From NCBI RefSeq assembly GCF_001562415.1, contig NZ_LOEE01000021.1, forward strand, positions 1 through 64,000: DNA of 64,000 nt, given 5' to 3'. Under the pieces are notes generated by a model that searched no databases, was not told the origin of the DNA, and saw nothing but the letters and a program-made list of their open reading frames with translations. The position numbers were made by a program, and so were the translations under genes. Each line of letters starts with the position of its first letter. The stretch's first letter is position 1. This document shows, piece after piece, positions 1 to 8,395 of this stretch. This stretch comes from Thermotalea metallivorans (GTDB taxonomy: Bacteria > Bacillota > Clostridia > Peptostreptococcales > Thermotaleaceae).

Positions 1-108
1 AAAGAATTAATATTTGATACTTTCGTATCCAGCTTCGAAAGTGCCAAAATTTATTCAACCGTTAAAGAAGCTGTGCAGAGCTTCCTTGACAAAGATCAGG
101 TAGCTTAG
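1..108 (+). CDS. 3' end of an unidentified gene (partial)
   Basis: An open frame runs from base 1 to a TAG at 106-108 and encodes the last 35 residues of a protein, ending ...DKDQVA. The segment looks like amphipathic helix (KELIFDTFVSSFES...). Nothing in these residues identifies a family, so no function is given. The gene starts outside the window. No terminator is seen between it and sfsA. Confidence 0.55.
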   Translation, partial: KELIFDTFVSSFESAKIYSTVKEAVQSFLDKDQVA

Positions 109-114
109 TCAAAC

Positions 115-142
115 TTGTAAAGTGGTAAATTTGGTATATAAT
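115..142 (+). promoter_or_regulatory. Possible sigma-A promoter of sfsA
   Basis: TTGTAA (115-120) is followed after 16 bases by TATAAT (137-142), about 30 bases upstream of the sfsA start. This is a plausible housekeeping promoter by sequence alone. Confidence 0.4.
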
Positions 143-174
143 AAATGTAAATGATCAATTCTGGAGGAATCGCC

Positions 175-873
175 TTGAGAGTAACCATTAATGGAGAATT
201 GTTGGAAGCAGTATTTATCAAAAGATTAAATCGTTTTCTGGCAGAGATAGAAGTACAGGGCAATTTGCATAAAGCCCATGTGCCCAATACAGGGCGAATG
301 AAGGAATTGCTTGTGGAAGGAGCAAGGGTTATCGTCAGATGCATAAGCGATGGGAACAGAAAAACAAAATATGACCTGATCATGGTATATAAGGGTCAAG
401 ATTTGGTGGCGATAGATGCTAAGCTTCCCAATGTGCTCCTTGAAAAAGCTTTGAAAGAAAACGGCATTCATCCGCTGGAAGGCTTCTCCCATGTTCAACG
501 GGAAGTACGTTTTGGAAAGAGCCGGTTTGATTTAGCCCTGAGCAATGGCAGCAATCTGGCTTTTGTAGAAGCAAAATGTGTAACCTATGTGGGGGAGGAT
601 CAAGCAGCTTCTTTCCCTGATGCTCCCACGGAAAGGGGAAGAAAACATGTATTGGAATTAATAGATGTTGTAAAGGAGAATATGCGTGGGGCCGTTGTTT
701 TTATCGTCCAAAGGGAAGATGCCTTATATTTTACACCCAATAGAAACATAGATCCTAAATTTGCCGATGCCGTAACAGAGGCGGCAAAGGCGGGGGTTGA
801 GTTTTATGCCTTTCTTTGCAAAGTTGCGCCAAGGGAGATAAAGCTTTGGAAACCCATCCCCGTCATCCTGTAA
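175..873 (+). CDS. sfsA: SfsA family protein (sugar fermentation stimulation homolog)
   Basis: The 232-residue product has the SfsA hallmarks: an N-terminal OB-like part with HVPNTGRM near residue 40, and a C-terminal nuclease-like fold with FGKSRFDLAL and VEAKCVTYV. The family was first described from a sugar-fermentation phenotype in E. coli, and its PD-(D/E)XK-like core suggests nucleic acid binding or cleavage. Its molecular role is not settled. The TTG at 175 is preferred to the upstream ATG at 151 because GGAGG (163-167) lies 7 bases before it and the family begins with this MRVTI-like segment. Length matches the family. Confidence 0.9.
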   Translation: MRVTINGELLEAVFIKRLNRFLAEIEVQGNLHKAHVPNTGRMKELLVEGARVIVRCISDGNRKTKYDLIMVYKGQDLVAIDAKLPNVLLEKALKENGIHPLEGFSHVQREVRFGKSRFDLALSNGSNLAFVEAKCVTYVGEDQAASFPDAPTERGRKHVLELIDVVKENMRGAVVFIVQREDALYFTPNRNIDPKFADAVTEAAKAGVEFYAFLCKVAPREIKLWKPIPVIL

Positions 874-948
874 TCATTGACAATAGAAAAATAAAATGTT
901 AGCATATAATTGAGAATAAATGTCACTCTAAATTAGGAGGACCAAGGT

Positions 949-1116
949 ATGGAACGGAAAGAGAAAAAGGTGAGTATAATTTGCAAAACTTGTGGCAATA
1001 AAATAGAAGATCCTCATGTTCAAAGATGCCCAAGATGCTATTCAATGCTGAAAGAGCTGCCAAAATGTGAAAACTGTAAAGGATGTGGCTTAAAGACGAC
1101 ATCTTGCAATAAATAA
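949..1116 (+). CDS. Small double zinc-ribbon protein
   Basis: A 55-residue ORF starts at an ATG 8 bases behind a perfect AGGAGG (935-940). It carries nine cysteines, including CKTC (residues 12-15), CPRC (27-30) and CENCKGC (40-46). The first two pairs form a canonical zinc ribbon, and the C-terminal cysteine cluster could hold a second metal site. I do not recognise a named family. The gene sits between sfsA and fur, with its own spacing and RBS. Possible roles such as metal buffering or nucleic-acid binding are only inference. Confidence 0.7.
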   Translation: MERKEKKVSIICKTCGNKIEDPHVQRCPRCYSMLKELPKCENCKGCGLKTTSCNK

Positions 1117-1167
1117 TAGATATTGCAAAATTTCTATCTATCCGTGATAGTTTCTACAGATTATTCC

Positions 1168-1196
1168 TTGACTTTACTGTTTTTTACAATTAAACT
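1168..1196 (+). promoter_or_regulatory. Possible promoter of fur
   Basis: TTGACT (1168-1173) is followed after 17 bases by a weak -10, TAAACT (1191-1196). It lies in the AT-rich gap before the fur gene. The -35 is good and the -10 poor. Confidence 0.3.
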
Positions 1197-1238
1197 ATTA
1201 ATAAAAAGAATTTATTCATTGAAAAAGAAGGTGTTATC

Positions 1239-1682
1239 GTGACGGATATGATGGAAAATTTAAAAGATAAGCTCAAGGAAAAAGGCTATAAGCTCACACC
1301 TCAAAGACGGGCCACCTTAGACACCATTATGGAAAATCAGGGAAAGCATATGAGCACGGAAGAAATTTACGATTTGGTAAAGGAAAAGTGCCCGGAGATT
1401 GGTTTGGCCACTGTCTATAGAACGTTACAGCTTCTTGATGAATTAGGTGTAATTTCAAAAATTAATTTTGACGATGGCTGCAGCAGATACGAGCTAAACA
1501 CCCATGAAGATGACCATCAGCATCATCATTTGATTTGCTTAAAATGCGGAAAAGTGATTGAGGTTGAAATGGACTTGTTGGAAGTGCTGGAGGAAGAAAT
1601 CGAAAAAAATTACAATTTTGAAATTGAAGATCACAAAGTTAAATTTTTTGGATATTGTGATGCCTGCAAAAAAATCCTGTAA
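1239..1682 (+). CDS. fur: Fur family ferric uptake / metal-responsive repressor
   Basis: The 147-residue product has the Fur architecture. An N-terminal winged helix (GYKLTPQRRATLDTI, then the recognition segment IGLATVYRTLQLL) is followed by a dimerisation and metal domain with a His-rich stretch (HEDDHQHHHLIC). Two CxxC structural zinc motifs are present, CLKC near residue 100 and CDAC at the C-terminus. It would act as a metal-bound dimer repressing uptake or stress genes. Sequence alone does not separate Fur from PerR or Zur. The start is GTG at 1239, with AAGAAGG-like Shine-Dalgarno sequence upstream. An intrinsic terminator overlaps the stop codon. Confidence 0.85.
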   Translation: MTDMMENLKDKLKEKGYKLTPQRRATLDTIMENQGKHMSTEEIYDLVKEKCPEIGLATVYRTLQLLDELGVISKINFDDGCSRYELNTHEDDHQHHHLICLKCGKVIEVEMDLLEVLEEEIEKNYNFEIEDHKVKFFGYCDACKKIL

Positions 1683-1705
1683 CACGGTGTTCAGGATTTT
1701 TTTAT
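1672..1705 (+). terminator. Intrinsic terminator of fur
   Basis: AAATCCTG (1672-1679) pairs with CAGGATTT (1692-1699), and a T-run follows. The left arm overlaps the last codons and stop of fur. Confidence 0.85.
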
Positions 1706-1950
1706 TTAGACATATAGAAATTTCAATAAGAAAATCAAATCATATTTTCCTCCAAACCAGGTTTACTTATAATAAAAATAGTCATAATAAATGATAAAGG
1801 CATGAAGGTAGCTTGTGAAACGGTTATATGTTGCTAAGATATACCAAATGCAGTATAATAAACTTAATGCAACTTGTTCGTATGAATTGGTTTGTGGGAT
1901 TATGCTTGGGTCGGATTAACATATACAGTAAAAATAGGGAGAGTGATCAT

Positions 1951-3618
1951 GTGGCAAGAAAGCTTGCAAAAATCAAGGTAATTCCTTTAGGAGGACTAAA
2001 CGAAATCGGAAAAAATATGATGGCCTTTGAATATAAAGATGATATCATCGTAATAGATTGCGGTTTAAGTTTCCCGGAGGATGAAATGTTGGGAATTGAT
2101 ATTGTGATTCCTGACATAACATACTTAATGAAAAACAAAGAAAAAGTGAGAGGAATTGTACTTACCCATGGACATGAAGATCATATTGGCGCATTGCCTT
2201 ATGTTCTGAAAAAACTCAATGTTCCTGTCTATGGAACCAAATTAACATTAGGCCTGGTAGAAAACAAACTGAAAGAACATAAGATGAACGGCAGTGTGCA
2301 CATGCAGGTAGTGAAACCTGGTGATGTGATCAAGTTGGGAGAATTCAAGGTAGAAATTATTAGAACCAGCCATAGCATTGCAGATTCTGTTTGTTTGGCA
2401 ATCCATACATCCTTAGGCACCATTGTGCATACGGGCGATTTTAAAATTGATTATACACCTATCGATGGAGATGTCATCGATTTTCACAGGCTGGCAGAGT
2501 TGGGGCAAAAAGGTGTGCTGCTGCTGTTGGCCGATAGTACCAATGTGGAGCGACAGGGGTATACCATGTCTGAACGGACGGTTGGTGCTACTTTTGAAAA
2601 TATTTTTCGAAATGCGACCCAGAGAATTATTGTTGCTACCTTTGCATCCAATGTGCACAGGGTTCAGCAGGTTGTCAATGCAGCCCACAAATTCAATCGA
2701 AAAGTATCTTTTTCAGGCAGAAGCATGGTGAATGTTGTCAACGTAGCCATGGAGTTGGGATATTTAAATGTTCCGGAGGATATATTGATCGATATCAATG
2801 ATATCAATAAGTACCCGGATCATGAAATTGTGATTGTAACTACCGGAAGTCAGGGGGAACCCATGTCTGCCCTAGCTAGGATGGCTACTTCTGAGCATAA
2901 GAAACTGGAAATACAGCCGGGAGATATGGTCATTCTTTCTGCTACTCCGATACCGGGCAATGAAAAAACCGTGGCCCGCGTAGTAAATCAACTCTTTGAA
3001 AAAGGGGCCAATGTTATTTATGAGGCATTAGCCGATGTGCATGTGTCAGGCCATGCTTGCCAGGAAGAATTAAAGCTGATGCATTCCTTGATCAAGCCCC
3101 AGTTTTTTATACCTGTTCATGGGGAATACAGGCATTTAAAACAGCATGCAAAGTTGGCACAAAGCCTAGGAATGAACAGTGAGAACATTTTTACCATAGA
3201 AAACGGCCAAGTTGTTGAAATTTCTAAAGAAGGTGCCAAAATAGCAGGCAACGTCACTGCCGGCAACATTCTTGTAGACGGTTTGGGTGTTGGCGATGTG
3301 GGCAATATTGTCTTGAGAGATCGAAAACATTTGTCGGAAGATGGTTTGATGGTAGTAGTAGTAACCATCACCAAGGAAAATGGCCAAGTCATTGCAGGAC
3401 CGGATATTATCTCCAGGGGCTTTGTGTATGTAAGAGAATCTGAGGATTTAATGGAAGAAGCAAAAACTGTTGTAAAAAATGCATTACAAACATGTCAAGT
3501 AAATAATGTACGGGAATGGGCTTCTTTAAAATCTGCCATTAAAGATAGTCTAAAATCTTTCCTGTACGAAAAGACAAAGAGAAGCCCTATGATTTTGCCG
3601 ATTATTATGGAGATATAG
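1951..3618 (+). CDS. rnjA: Ribonuclease J
   Basis: This is a metallo-beta-lactamase / beta-CASP ribonuclease of 555 residues, the usual RNase J1 length. It has the zinc-binding THGHEDHIGA motif near residue 70, HTGDFKID near residue 160, the beta-CASP segment (ATFASNVHRVQQ), and a C-terminal HVSGH...HGEYRH region. RNase J is the 5'-3' exonuclease and endonuclease that turns over mRNA in Firmicutes. The open frame extends upstream to 1828, but GTG at 1951 is preferred: it has a GGGAGAG RBS, and the protein then begins with the family's conserved KVIPLGGLNEIGKN segment at the right distance. Confidence 0.93.
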   Translation: MARKLAKIKVIPLGGLNEIGKNMMAFEYKDDIIVIDCGLSFPEDEMLGIDIVIPDITYLMKNKEKVRGIVLTHGHEDHIGALPYVLKKLNVPVYGTKLTLGLVENKLKEHKMNGSVHMQVVKPGDVIKLGEFKVEIIRTSHSIADSVCLAIHTSLGTIVHTGDFKIDYTPIDGDVIDFHRLAELGQKGVLLLLADSTNVERQGYTMSERTVGATFENIFRNATQRIIVATFASNVHRVQQVVNAAHKFNRKVSFSGRSMVNVVNVAMELGYLNVPEDILIDINDINKYPDHEIVIVTTGSQGEPMSALARMATSEHKKLEIQPGDMVILSATPIPGNEKTVARVVNQLFEKGANVIYEALADVHVSGHACQEELKLMHSLIKPQFFIPVHGEYRHLKQHAKLAQSLGMNSENIFTIENGQVVEISKEGAKIAGNVTAGNILVDGLGVGDVGNIVLRDRKHLSEDGLMVVVVTITKENGQVIAGPDIISRGFVYVRESEDLMEEAKTVVKNALQTCQVNNVREWASLKSAIKDSLKSFLYEKTKRSPMILPIIMEI

Positions 3619-3622
3619 TAAA

Positions 3623-3654
3623 AAAGATTATGCTGATCTGGCATAATCTTTTTT
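3623..3654 (+). terminator. Intrinsic terminator of rnjA
   Basis: AAAGATTATGC (3623-3633) pairs with GCATAATCTTT (3641-3651) around a short loop and is followed by T residues. Confidence 0.9.
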
Positions 3655-3690
3655 ATGAAACTCTTTGCATTTTATATGAGGGGGGATACC

Positions 3691-3993
3691 ATGCGCATCT
3701 TACTTTATATTTTTATAATTTCTATAGGCATCATCATTGGATATAAAGATATTTTGACAGAAAAATGGATGAGGAGCATATCAAAAATTCAAATGCTATG
3801 CTTGCTTTTTCTATTGTTTGTCATGGGATTGAACATCGGGGTAAACCGCAACATCGTCAATATTTTCATGAAATTAGGATACCAAGCTTTGGTTTTATCC
3901 ACTTTTTCAATTATATTCAGTATCATAGGCGTCAAGTTGGTTTCGAAGAGACTGGGAAATATAAAAAGGGGAGAACGGGGACATGACAATTAG
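3691..3993 (+). CDS. LysO family transporter, N-terminal half (split)
   Basis: This 100-residue hydrophobic protein has three predicted membrane segments and resembles the N-terminal DUF340 region of LysO, the lysine exporter of E. coli. The ATG at 3691 follows GAGGGGGG at 6 bases. The gene overlaps the next one by 11 bases, and together they cover the length of one full LysO (about 300 residues). This suggests two translationally coupled subunits of one exporter. Substrate is inferred from family; lysine or a related basic amino acid is most likely. Confidence 0.75.
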   Translation: MRILLYIFIISIGIIIGYKDILTEKWMRSISKIQMLCLLFLLFVMGLNIGVNRNIVNIFMKLGYQALVLSTFSIIFSIIGVKLVSKRLGNIKRGERGHDN

Positions 3994-4579
3994 TATTTTA
4001 TTATCGGTGATATCGGGAATCGCATTTGGATTGTTTATTTTTCCTCAAGCATATGTATCTTCCATAGGAATTATTGTTGATATCGGCCTTTGTGCACTCT
4101 TGTTTTTTGTAGGAATCGACATTGGCAGGAACAAAGATATTTTGCATCAGATCAAGCAAACGGGCATCAAAGTACTGCTGGTGCCTTTGATGGTTGCCGG
4201 GGGCAGTATTTTAGGCAGCATTGTAGGAGGAGAATTGCTCAACCTGCCTTTCAATGAGTCCAGTGCCGTTGGTGCAGGATTTGGCTGGTACAGTCTGTCC
4301 GCCATAGAGCTGTCAAAATATAGTGCGGAAACAGGCGCCTTGGCGTTTATTACAAATGTATGCAGAGAAATTATTGCCATTTTGACGATACCTTTTGTAG
4401 CAAAATATATCGGAACTTTAGAGGCGATTGCCCCTGCGGGCGCTACGGCAATGGATACCTCGCTGCCTGTGATTTCAAAATCAACCGATGGAAATACGGC
4501 CATCATCTCTTTTATTACAGGTTTAACCCTTTCGGTGTTGGTGCCGATTTTGGTACCACTGTTGATTGCCATGGGATAA
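3983..4579 (+). CDS. lysO: LysO family transporter, C-terminal half (split)
   Basis: This 198-residue, highly hydrophobic protein corresponds to the C-terminal two thirds of LysO (DUF340). It has the conserved GAGFGWYSLS segment near residue 95, then ATAMDTSLPVI near residue 155. Several membrane helices are visible. It begins inside the preceding gene (ATG at 3983), the arrangement expected for coupled subunits. A frameshifted ancestral single gene is unlikely, because the second ORF has its own Met and both halves look intact. Confidence 0.8.
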   Translation: MTISILLSVISGIAFGLFIFPQAYVSSIGIIVDIGLCALLFFVGIDIGRNKDILHQIKQTGIKVLLVPLMVAGGSILGSIVGGELLNLPFNESSAVGAGFGWYSLSAIELSKYSAETGALAFITNVCREIIAILTIPFVAKYIGTLEAIAPAGATAMDTSLPVISKSTDGNTAIISFITGLTLSVLVPILVPLLIAMG

Positions 4580-4599
4580 AATATAAATTTTCAGGATTG

Positions 4600-4628
4600 T
4601 TGTAAAGTCCTGTTGAGAATTGTATAAT
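4600..4628 (+). promoter_or_regulatory. Sigma-A promoter of the mltG operon
   Basis: TTGTAA (4600-4605), a 17-base spacer and a perfect TATAAT (4623-4628) lie just upstream of mltG. Confidence 0.65.
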
Positions 4629-4661
4629 TATATCATAAAATTTATTTTCGGAGGCAGTATG

Positions 4662-5720
4662 ATGAAAACAACGATATCCAAGGAAAGTTTTGCGAAAAAA
4701 GCAACAAGAGGATTTGTCGTCACCATCGCTGCCCTAGCCATCTTTGCTATGGCTGCCGCCTTCTATTATCAACAATCTATAGGTCCTGTCAATGTACAAG
4801 AGAGCAAAACTATTCTTGTGGAGATCCCTAAAGGGGCTTCTACAATAAAGATTGCCCAAATTCTGAAGGAAAAAGGTTTGATAAAAAATAATTTGAGCTT
4901 TCGAATGCTTAGCAAACTTTCAAAGGTCGAAGGGAAAATGCAGGCCGGCATATATCAGCTAAAAAACAGCATGGATGCTAGGGAGATTATAAAAGTTTTA
5001 ACCAGCGGGGATGTGGTAAAGGATACAGTGAAATTTACAATTCCGGAAGGCTTTGAGTTGCGCCAGATTGTAGATCGATTAGAAGGCATGGGGCTCATTG
5101 ATAGGAAAAGATTCATAGAGCTGGTTCAACACGGAGAGTTTCATTATAAATTTCTGGAGGGTGTCCCCCAAGGGGAGAACAGGCTAGAGGGCTTTTTATT
5201 TCCAGATACCTATGAAATTTCAAAAAATGCCTTTGAAGAAGAAATTATTAAAAAAATGTTGGAGCGATTTGATGCCGTATTTAAGGAAGAATACTACCAG
5301 AGAGCAAAACAATTGAATATGTCGGTGCATGAAGTAGTGACATTGGCATCCATTATTGAAAGGGAAGCAAAATTGGACAAAGAAAGACCCTTGGTTTCCA
5401 GTGTATTTCATAACAGGCTTAAAAAGGGTATGCTGCTGCAGTCCTGCGCTACAGTTCAGTATGTACTGGGCGAAAGAAAAGAAAATCTGAGTCTTAAAGA
5501 TATTGATATTGATTCACCTTATAATACCTATAAAAATATCGGCCTGCCGCCGGCTCCCATTGCATCACCGGGGAAGGCATCCATAGAAGCTGCATTATAT
5601 CCTGCGCAAACAGATTATTATTATTTTGTAGCAAAAACCAATGGAGAACATGCTTTTAGCAAGACTTATGAAGAACATTTGAGGGCAAAGAATGCGAATG
5701 ACCCCATAGGGAAAAAATAA
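4662..5720 (+). CDS. mltG: Endolytic transglycosylase MltG
   Basis: The product is a YceG-like protein of about 352 residues. One N-terminal membrane segment (VVTIAALAIFAMAAAFYY) is followed by a LysM-like part (VEIPKGASTIKIAQILKEKG) and the catalytic domain. The domain has the LASIIEREA motif that carries the catalytic glutamate, plus SVFHNRL and SPYNTY. MltG cleaves nascent peptidoglycan glycan strands at the membrane and sets their length. Two adjacent ATGs (4659, 4662) follow GGAGG (4650-4654); 4662 has the better 7-base spacing. The order mltG-trmR-trhP-udk matches Bacillus yrrL-yrrM-yrrO-udk. Confidence 0.92.
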   Translation: MKTTISKESFAKKATRGFVVTIAALAIFAMAAAFYYQQSIGPVNVQESKTILVEIPKGASTIKIAQILKEKGLIKNNLSFRMLSKLSKVEGKMQAGIYQLKNSMDAREIIKVLTSGDVVKDTVKFTIPEGFELRQIVDRLEGMGLIDRKRFIELVQHGEFHYKFLEGVPQGENRLEGFLFPDTYEISKNAFEEEIIKKMLERFDAVFKEEYYQRAKQLNMSVHEVVTLASIIEREAKLDKERPLVSSVFHNRLKKGMLLQSCATVQYVLGERKENLSLKDIDIDSPYNTYKNIGLPPAPIASPGKASIEAALYPAQTDYYYFVAKTNGEHAFSKTYEEHLRAKNANDPIGKK

Positions 5721-5750
5721 TACGTGGATAGATGCCACGTATTCATTTTT
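5719..5750 (+). terminator. Terminator behind mltG
   Basis: AATACGTGG (5719-5727) pairs with CCACGTATT (5735-5743), followed by CATTTTT. The stem includes the end of the mltG stop codon. Confidence 0.75.
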
Positions 5751-5783
5751 GTGTTATAGACTTGATAAAAGGAGTTGCTGGGT

Positions 5784-6449
5784 TTGAATAATATTGTAAA
5801 TCAAGCTGTTGAAGCCTATATCAGGGATGTGTTGCCCAAAAACGAAGGACTGCTGGCAGAAATGGAAAATTTTGCAGCCCTCCATCATATTCCCATTGTT
5901 CATCGGGAAGTAGCAAAATTATTGGAGGTAATCACGAAAATCAATCATACAAAGGCAGTTTTAGAAGTAGGGACAGCCATCGGATATTCTTCCATCATTA
6001 TGTGTAATGCCATGGAAGATGGCAGGGTTTTGACCATAGAAAAAAGAAAGGATATGGTGGAAAAAGCAAGGGATTATATTCAAAAGGCAGGTTTGGAGGA
6101 ACGAATTGATATTTTGCATGGAAACGCCGAAGAAATACTGCCCCAACTTCATAGAAAATTTGATTTAATTTTTTTAGATGCTGCAAAAGGTCAGTACATG
6201 GAATTTTTGTCATCTTGTATTCATCTTTTGGAAGAAGAGGGCGTTTTGATATCGGACAATGTATTATATAAAGGAATGGTTGCCTCCAATGCGTATGTGA
6301 TCAGAAGAAAAAAGACGATTGTAAAAAGAATGAGGACCTATTTAGACCATATTATGCACCATCCCAGTCTTACGTCTTGTTTGTTGCCTATAGGAGATGG
6401 TGTAGCCATCAGTTATAAAGGCAAGGAGGTAAAAACGTGGAAAAAGTAG
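5784..6449 (+). CDS. trmR: tRNA 5-hydroxyuridine methyltransferase TrmR (YrrM type)
   Basis: This 221-residue O-methyltransferase of the COMT-like family has the SAM-binding VLEVGTAIGYSS near residue 55, a metal-ligand FLDAAKGQY segment and ISDNVLYKG. In Bacillus the homolog TrmR turns 5-hydroxyuridine at the tRNA wobble base into 5-methoxyuridine. Here it is followed directly by a U32 peptidase-like hydroxylase, as expected for that pathway, which is the main reason for this specific call. TTG at 5784 is chosen because AGGAG (5770-5774) lies 9 bases upstream; the earlier TTG at 5775 abuts the RBS. Confidence 0.82.
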   Translation: MNNIVNQAVEAYIRDVLPKNEGLLAEMENFAALHHIPIVHREVAKLLEVITKINHTKAVLEVGTAIGYSSIIMCNAMEDGRVLTIEKRKDMVEKARDYIQKAGLEERIDILHGNAEEILPQLHRKFDLIFLDAAKGQYMEFLSSCIHLLEEEGVLISDNVLYKGMVASNAYVIRRKKTIVKRMRTYLDHIMHHPSLTSCLLPIGDGVAISYKGKEVKTWKK

Positions 6450-7678
6450 AGTTATTGGCACCGGCAGGAGATCTGGAAAAATTAAAAATGGCCATTATTT
6501 ATGGTGCAGATGCAGTCTATGTGGGAGGCCAGACTTTTGGATTGCGGGCAAGCGCAAAAAATTTTTCTTTTGAAGATATGAAAGAAGGAATCAGCTTTGC
6601 CCACGGACGGGGGAAAAAGGTATATGTTACGTTAAATATTATTCCCCACAATGAAGATTTAAAAGAACTGCCTCACTACCTCAAAAAATTGAAGGAAATA
6701 AACGTTGATGCAGTGATTTTATCGGATCCTGGAACCCTTCTGTATGTGAAAGAGTATGCGCCGGAGCTGGAAGTACATTTGAGTACGCAAGCAAACAATA
6801 CAAATTTCGCTAGTGCTCAATTTTGGTACAGGCAGGGAATTAAAAGGATTATTCTGGCCAGAGAGCTTTCTTTTCAAGAAATTAGAGAGATCAGGGAAAA
6901 TACTCCCGAAGACTTAGAACTGGAAGCCTTTGTTCATGGAGCCATGTGCATCTCCTATTCCGGAAGATGTCTTCTGAGCAATTATATGGTAAACAGGGAT
7001 GCAAATCGGGGAGAATGTGCCCATCCTTGCCGGTGGAAATATTATTTGATGGAGGAAAAAAGACCCGGTGAATATATGCCTGTTTTTGAGGACGAAAAAG
7101 GCACTTATTTCTTTAATTCAAAGGATTTGTGCATGATTGAATATATTTCTGAATTGATTGAATCCGGATTATCCAGCTTAAAAATAGAAGGCAGAATGAA
7201 GAGTGTTTACTATGTAGCCAATATTGTGAGGGTGTATCGCAAGGCAATTGATACCTATTATGAAAAGGGAAAAGATTATCAATTTCACCCGGAGTGGATG
7301 GAGGAAATACGAAAGGCAAGTCATAGAGACTTTACCACCGGTTTTTATTTGGGGAAACCGGGACACCAGGAACAGATTTATTCAACCAGCGCCTATGTGC
7401 GGGAGTATGATTTTGTAGGGATTGTTTTGGATTATGATGCCCATCGACAAATTGCAACCGTTGAGCAGAGAAGCAGGATTTTTCAAGGCGATGTGATTGA
7501 AGTAATTGGACCGGACATGAAGATGTTCACACAAAAAATTGATCAGATGTGGAATGAAAATGATGAAGAAATCGAAGTGGCACCCCATGCCCAACAGGTT
7601 ATTAAAATCAAGATGTCCAATCCCGTAAAAAAATATGATATATTCAGAAAAGATAGGAAGGATGATCGGGTTGAGTAA
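6437..7678 (+). CDS. trhP: U32 peptidase-like tRNA hydroxylation protein TrhP
   Basis: This 413-residue protein of the peptidase U32 family has the family signature around residues 165-180 ([15 protein letters not shown]) followed by [10 protein letters not shown], whose cysteines are likely Fe-S ligands. In Bacillus and E. coli, TrhP-type proteins make 5-hydroxyuridine in tRNA using prephenate. TrmR, encoded just upstream, then methylates it. Bacillus has two such genes (yrrN, yrrO); here one long gene is present. GTG at 6437 follows AAGGAGGT at 6 bases and overlaps trmR by 13 bases, implying translational coupling. Confidence 0.85.
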   Translation: MEKVELLAPAGDLEKLKMAIIYGADAVYVGGQTFGLRASAKNFSFEDMKEGISFAHGRGKKVYVTLNIIPHNEDLKELPHYLKKLKEINVDAVILSDPGTLLYVKEYAPELEVHLSTQANNTNFASAQFWYRQGIKRIILARELSFQEIREIRENTPEDLELEAFVHGAMCISYSGRCLLSNYMVNRDANRGECAHPCRWKYYLMEEKRPGEYMPVFEDEKGTYFFNSKDLCMIEYISELIESGLSSLKIEGRMKSVYYVANIVRVYRKAIDTYYEKGKDYQFHPEWMEEIRKASHRDFTTGFYLGKPGHQEQIYSTSAYVREYDFVGIVLDYDAHRQIATVEQRSRIFQGDVIEVIGPDMKMFTQKIDQMWNENDEEIEVAPHAQQVIKIKMSNPVKKYDIFRKDRKDDRVE

Positions 7679-8321
7679 ACCTATTTTGATTGGAATTACC
7701 GGCGGTACAGGCTCGGGAAAAAGCACCATTGCAAAAGCAATATTCGAATGCCTTCCCGAAAAGAACATTACCATCATTGAACAAGACTCTTATTATAAAA
7801 ACCAAAATCATATGACCTTGGAGGAAAGGGTCCGTATCAACTATGATCATCCTTTAGCCTTTGATACGGAATTGTTGATTTCCCATCTAAAAGACTTATT
7901 GTCAGGAAAAAGCATACAAAAACCGATTTATAATTTTTCCATACATACAAGGGAACAAGAAACCGTCTTGGTGGAGCCCAAAGACATCATTATCCTGGAA
8001 GGAATTATGATTTTGGATGATGAAAGACTGAGAGATTTGATGGATATAAAAATATTTGTTGATACCGATGCGGATGTGAGAATCATCAGAAGGATTTTGA
8101 GAGATATAAAGGAAAGGGGTAGAACGCTGGATTCTGTGATTGAACAATATTTAAATACCGTCAGACCTGCCCATCAACAATTCATCGAGCCCTATAAAAA
8201 ATATGCAGATATCATTATACCCGAAGGGGGCTACAACAAAGTTGCTATTGATATCATGGTGGCGAAGGTAAAATCCATTATATATGAGAAACAAAAGGGC
8301 GGCATCATCAATATCTTATAA
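7671..8321 (+). CDS. udk: Uridine kinase
   Basis: The 216-residue P-loop kinase has Walker [10 protein letters not shown] at residues 10-18, then [15 protein letters not shown], and the lid segment [13 protein letters not shown]. It phosphorylates uridine and cytidine in pyrimidine salvage. TTG at 7671 lies 9 bases behind AGGAAGG (7655-7661) and gives the typical [12 protein letters not shown] start. An upstream ATG at 7635 would add residues not seen in the family. The gene overlaps trhP by 8 bases and probably shares its transcript. Confidence 0.92.
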   Translation: MSKPILIGITGGTGSGKSTIAKAIFECLPEKNITIIEQDSYYKNQNHMTLEERVRINYDHPLAFDTELLISHLKDLLSGKSIQKPIYNFSIHTREQETVLVEPKDIIILEGIMILDDERLRDLMDIKIFVDTDADVRIIRRILRDIKERGRTLDSVIEQYLNTVRPAHQQFIEPYKKYADIIIPEGGYNKVAIDIMVAKVKSIIYEKQKGGIINIL

Positions 8322-8335
8322 TCTATCATGTATAT

Positions 8336-8395
8336 ACCTTCCTGAAATTGGAGAAAATGAAGACATCCAATGGATTCAGGGAAGGTGTTTTTTTT
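8336..8395 (+). terminator. Terminator or attenuator spanning the PBP gene start
   Basis: ACCTTCCTGAA (8336-8346) pairs with TTCAGGGAAGGT (8375-8386, one bulged G). ATTGG (8347-8351) pairs with CCAAT (8367-8371) inside it. GTTTTTTTT follows directly. The right arm contains the GGGAAGG that acts as RBS for the TTG at 8394. It looks like a true intrinsic terminator for udk that also hides the PBP start. Confidence 0.7.

Noticed and set aside
883-910. TTGACA (877-882) with TATAAT (905-910) as promoter of the zinc-ribbon gene
   Set aside because: Both boxes are perfect but 22 bases apart, too far for a normal sigma-A promoter.
4147-4572. Minus-strand ORF opposite the lysO C-terminal gene
   Set aside because: Shadow frame of a clear transporter gene; no start signals.
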